Positions 45,610-47,017 of a stretch of DNA of 47,017 bases are shown here, one piece after another (the first letter of the stretch is position 1; every line of letters begins with the position of its first letter). The DNA comes from SZUA-359 sp039809125 (GTDB taxonomy: Bacteria > Patescibacteriota > Saccharimonadia > Saccharimonadales > Saccharimonadaceae). The position numbers were made by a program, and so were the translations under genes. Below the pieces are notes generated by a model, which saw only the letters and a list, made by a program, of their open reading frames with translations, searched no databases and was not told the origin of the DNA. The stretch covers positions 1-47,017 of the forward strand of contig JBDHUM010000003.1 of assembly GCA_039809125.1 (NCBI GenBank), read 5' to 3'.

Positions 45610-46647
45610 ATGGCGAAAAAATCCGATACAGCATTGACAGACACAAAACCAGCGGCAGATGACGGTAAGCTCAAAGCGCTTGGGTTAGCGATGGATCAAA
45701 TCACTAAACAATTTGGTGATGGTTCAATTATGAAGCTTGGTGAAGCGAAAAAAGTTGATGTAGAGTTGCTTTCGAGTGGCAGCCTGAGTCTCGATATTGC
45801 ACTGGGTGGCGGTTATCCGAAAGGAAGAATTATCGAAATTTACGGTCCGGAATCGAGTGGTAAAACCACTCTAACACTTCACGCAATTGCTGAAATACAG
45901 AAGCAAGGCGGTACTGCGGCGTTTATCGATGCCGAACACGCCCTTGATCCAAGCTATGCACGTAAGGTGGGGGTTGACACCGAGAACTTGCTCGTATCTC
46001 AACCAGATAACGGTGAGCAAGCGCTCGAGATTGTTGAAACACTCGTTCGTTCAAATGCAGTCGATTTGATCGTGGTTGATTCAGTAGCTGCTCTGACGCC
46101 GCAGGCAGAAATCGATGGTGATATGGGCGATAGTCACATGGGCCTTCAGGCCCGTCTGATGAGCCAGGCGCTTCGTAAACTGACAGGTATTATCAACAAA
46201 TCTAAAGCAACAGTAATCTTTATTAATCAAATCCGGATGAAAATTGGCGTTATGTTCGGTAATCCCGAGACCACAACAGGCGGTAATGCCCTGAAGTTTT
46301 ATGCATCGGTTCGTGCTGATATTCGAAGAATCGGACAAATTAAGGAGGGTGAGAACATTATCGGTAACCGTACTAAAGTAAAGGTTGTTAAAAACAAGAT
46401 TGCACCGCCATTTCGAATTGCTGAGTTTGACATTATGTACAACGAGGGCATTTCGAAGACCGGCGACGTACTTGACCTAGGGGTGCTGCATGGTATTGTA
46501 GGAAAAGCTGGTGCTTGGTTTGACTACGCCGATGCCAAAATTGGTCAGGGACGTGAGCAAACAAAGAAATATCTCAAGGACAATCCAAAGGTGCTCGCTG
46601 AGATTGAGAAAAAGGTAAGAGAAAAAGTAGCTGAAGCTGAGGCTTAA
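45610..46647 (+). CDS. recA: Recombinase RecA
   Basis: A 345-residue protein for strand exchange in homologous recombination. Walker A is IYGPESSGKTTLTLH, then AAFIDAEHALDPSYARKVGV, VDSVAALTPQAEIDGDMGD, HMGLQARLMSQALRKLTG, INQIRMKIGVMFGNPETTTG and GGNALKFYASVRADIRRIG, all standard RecA sequence. AAGGAGGGG lies two bases before the ATG. It ends two bases before the GTG of the next Nudix gene. Recombination with RuvABC and DNA uptake with ComEC would fit together. Confidence 0.98.
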   Translation: MAKKSDTALTDTKPAADDGKLKALGLAMDQITKQFGDGSIMKLGEAKKVDVELLSSGSLSLDIALGGGYPKGRIIEIYGPESSGKTTLTLHAIAEIQKQGGTAAFIDAEHALDPSYARKVGVDTENLLVSQPDNGEQALEIVETLVRSNAVDLIVVDSVAALTPQAEIDGDMGDSHMGLQARLMSQALRKLTGIINKSKATVIFINQIRMKIGVMFGNPETTTGGNALKFYASVRADIRRIGQIKEGENIIGNRTKVKVVKNKIAPPFRIAEFDIMYNEGISKTGDVLDLGVLHGIVGKAGAWFDYADAKIGQGREQTKKYLKDNPKVLAEIEKKVREKVAEAEA

Positions 46648-46648
46648 G

Positions 46649-47017
46649 GTGCAAGATAACGACCTACTGCAAGAGGTTGATGAAAACGATAACCCGATAG
46701 GAAGCGTCACTCGTAAAGAATCAAAATCAACCGGCAGAAAGTACCGTATTGTTCGTGTCATTGTTGAAGACCCAAAAGGCAATACACTCATTCAGAAGAG
46801 AGTTGGCACAAAAGACACCTATCCTAATTGCTGGGACAATGCTGCGGCCGGTCATGTTGAGTATGGCGAATCGTATGAACATGCGGTTAACCGAGAACTC
46901 TATGAAGAAATTGGTGTTAAACAAGCAGATCTTGAAGAAGTTGCGTACTTCTACGCGGAAGCCGTTTCTCCAAATGGTAAAATCATGAATCGCTTTACAA
47001 AGATATACAAAACAGTT
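46649..47017 (+). CDS. Nudix hydrolase, IPP-isomerase-like type (cut by window end)
   Basis: Reads from GTG at 46649: LLQEVDENDNPIGSVTRKES, then WDNAAAGHVEYGESYEHAV with the Nudix box GHVEYGE-x7-REL-YEE-IGV. The 123 visible codons cover most of the fold; the C-terminus is outside. It belongs to the same Nudix branch as the protein at 7724-8251. It starts two bases after the recA stop, so it is likely coupled to recA. No ribosome site of its own is seen. Confidence 0.8.
   Translation, partial: MQDNDLLQEVDENDNPIGSVTRKESKSTGRKYRIVRVIVEDPKGNTLIQKRVGTKDTYPNCWDNAAAGHVEYGESYEHAVNRELYEEIGVKQADLEEVAYFYAEAVSPNGKIMNRFTKIYKTV

Noticed and set aside
1..47017. CRISPR array, integrase, insertion sequence or replication origin
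   Set aside because: No regular spaced repeats, no transposase or integrase motif, and no DnaA-box cluster were seen.

Overview
The window reads as a chromosomal segment of a streamlined, host-dependent bacterium of the Candidate Phyla Radiation, most likely Saccharibacteria (TM7). This is inferred from several traits: very short intergenic gaps, compact versions of universal genes, many starts without a ribosome binding site, small surface proteins with paired cysteines and ETNRC-type repeats, and tail-like proteins beginning MARLPQPG. No rRNA, CRISPR array, integrase or transposase is visible. Two tRNA genes are present (Met-CAT and Lys-TTT).

Layout. 1-3000 (mostly minus) holds a small membrane-protein remnant and an operon of a polytopic membrane protein, a free-standing ATP-cone protein and a flavoprotein disulfide-reductase homologue lacking both redox cysteines. 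3100-5870 has a small acidic protein, a YggT protein, a secreted protein, tRNA-Met and a secreted DUF1996 protein. 6080-8450 has a Y-family polymerase cassette, a Nudix hydrolase and a 57-residue membrane protein; the last two share one palindromic -10 element. 8526-11612 encodes a 1028-residue surface protein with a glycosidase-like domain and Ig-like repeats. 11661-20422 is core metabolism: tilS, ftsH, murJ, a lepA gene split in two by a DUF218/YdcF gene, a nucleotide kinase, hrcA and grpE. 20469-23911 holds tatA-tatC, a 58-residue protein, and two tail-fibre-like proteins. 23987-30247 carries dnaK, a frameshifted deacetylase-like gene, an FAD-linked oxidase, and dnaJ. 30335-34077 is a cluster of three ATP-grasp ligases with one intact and one decayed RimB-like aspartyl protease. 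34106-47017 holds comEC, yebC, a cysteine-repeat surface protein, ruvC, a class A penicillin-binding protein, ruvA, Nudix genes, ruvB, a PH-domain protein, a pilin and recA.

How the genes work together. hrcA-grpE, dnaK and dnaJ form one heat-shock regulon: each promoter has a CIRCE operator, and in all three the 9-nt CIRCE spacer contains the -35 hexamer. RuvA, RuvB, RuvC and RecA give a near-complete recombination set, and ComEC and a type IV pilin suggest DNA uptake. FtsH, MurJ, the penicillin-binding protein, Tat and the large anchored proteins concern the envelope.

The most striking observations are: (1) EF4/LepA encoded as two translationally coupled pieces, 282 and 316 residues, separated at the domain II/III boundary by a DUF218 gene; (2) a window-wide pattern of a -10 hexamer 6-8 nt before the start codon, implying many leaderless mRNAs; (3) a decayed RimB-like protease in the apparently empty 620 bp of the ATP-grasp cluster, found by comparison with the intact paralogue 1.5 kb away; (4) the CIRCE/-35 overlap. 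All family calls come from reading motifs by eye; no database search was run.
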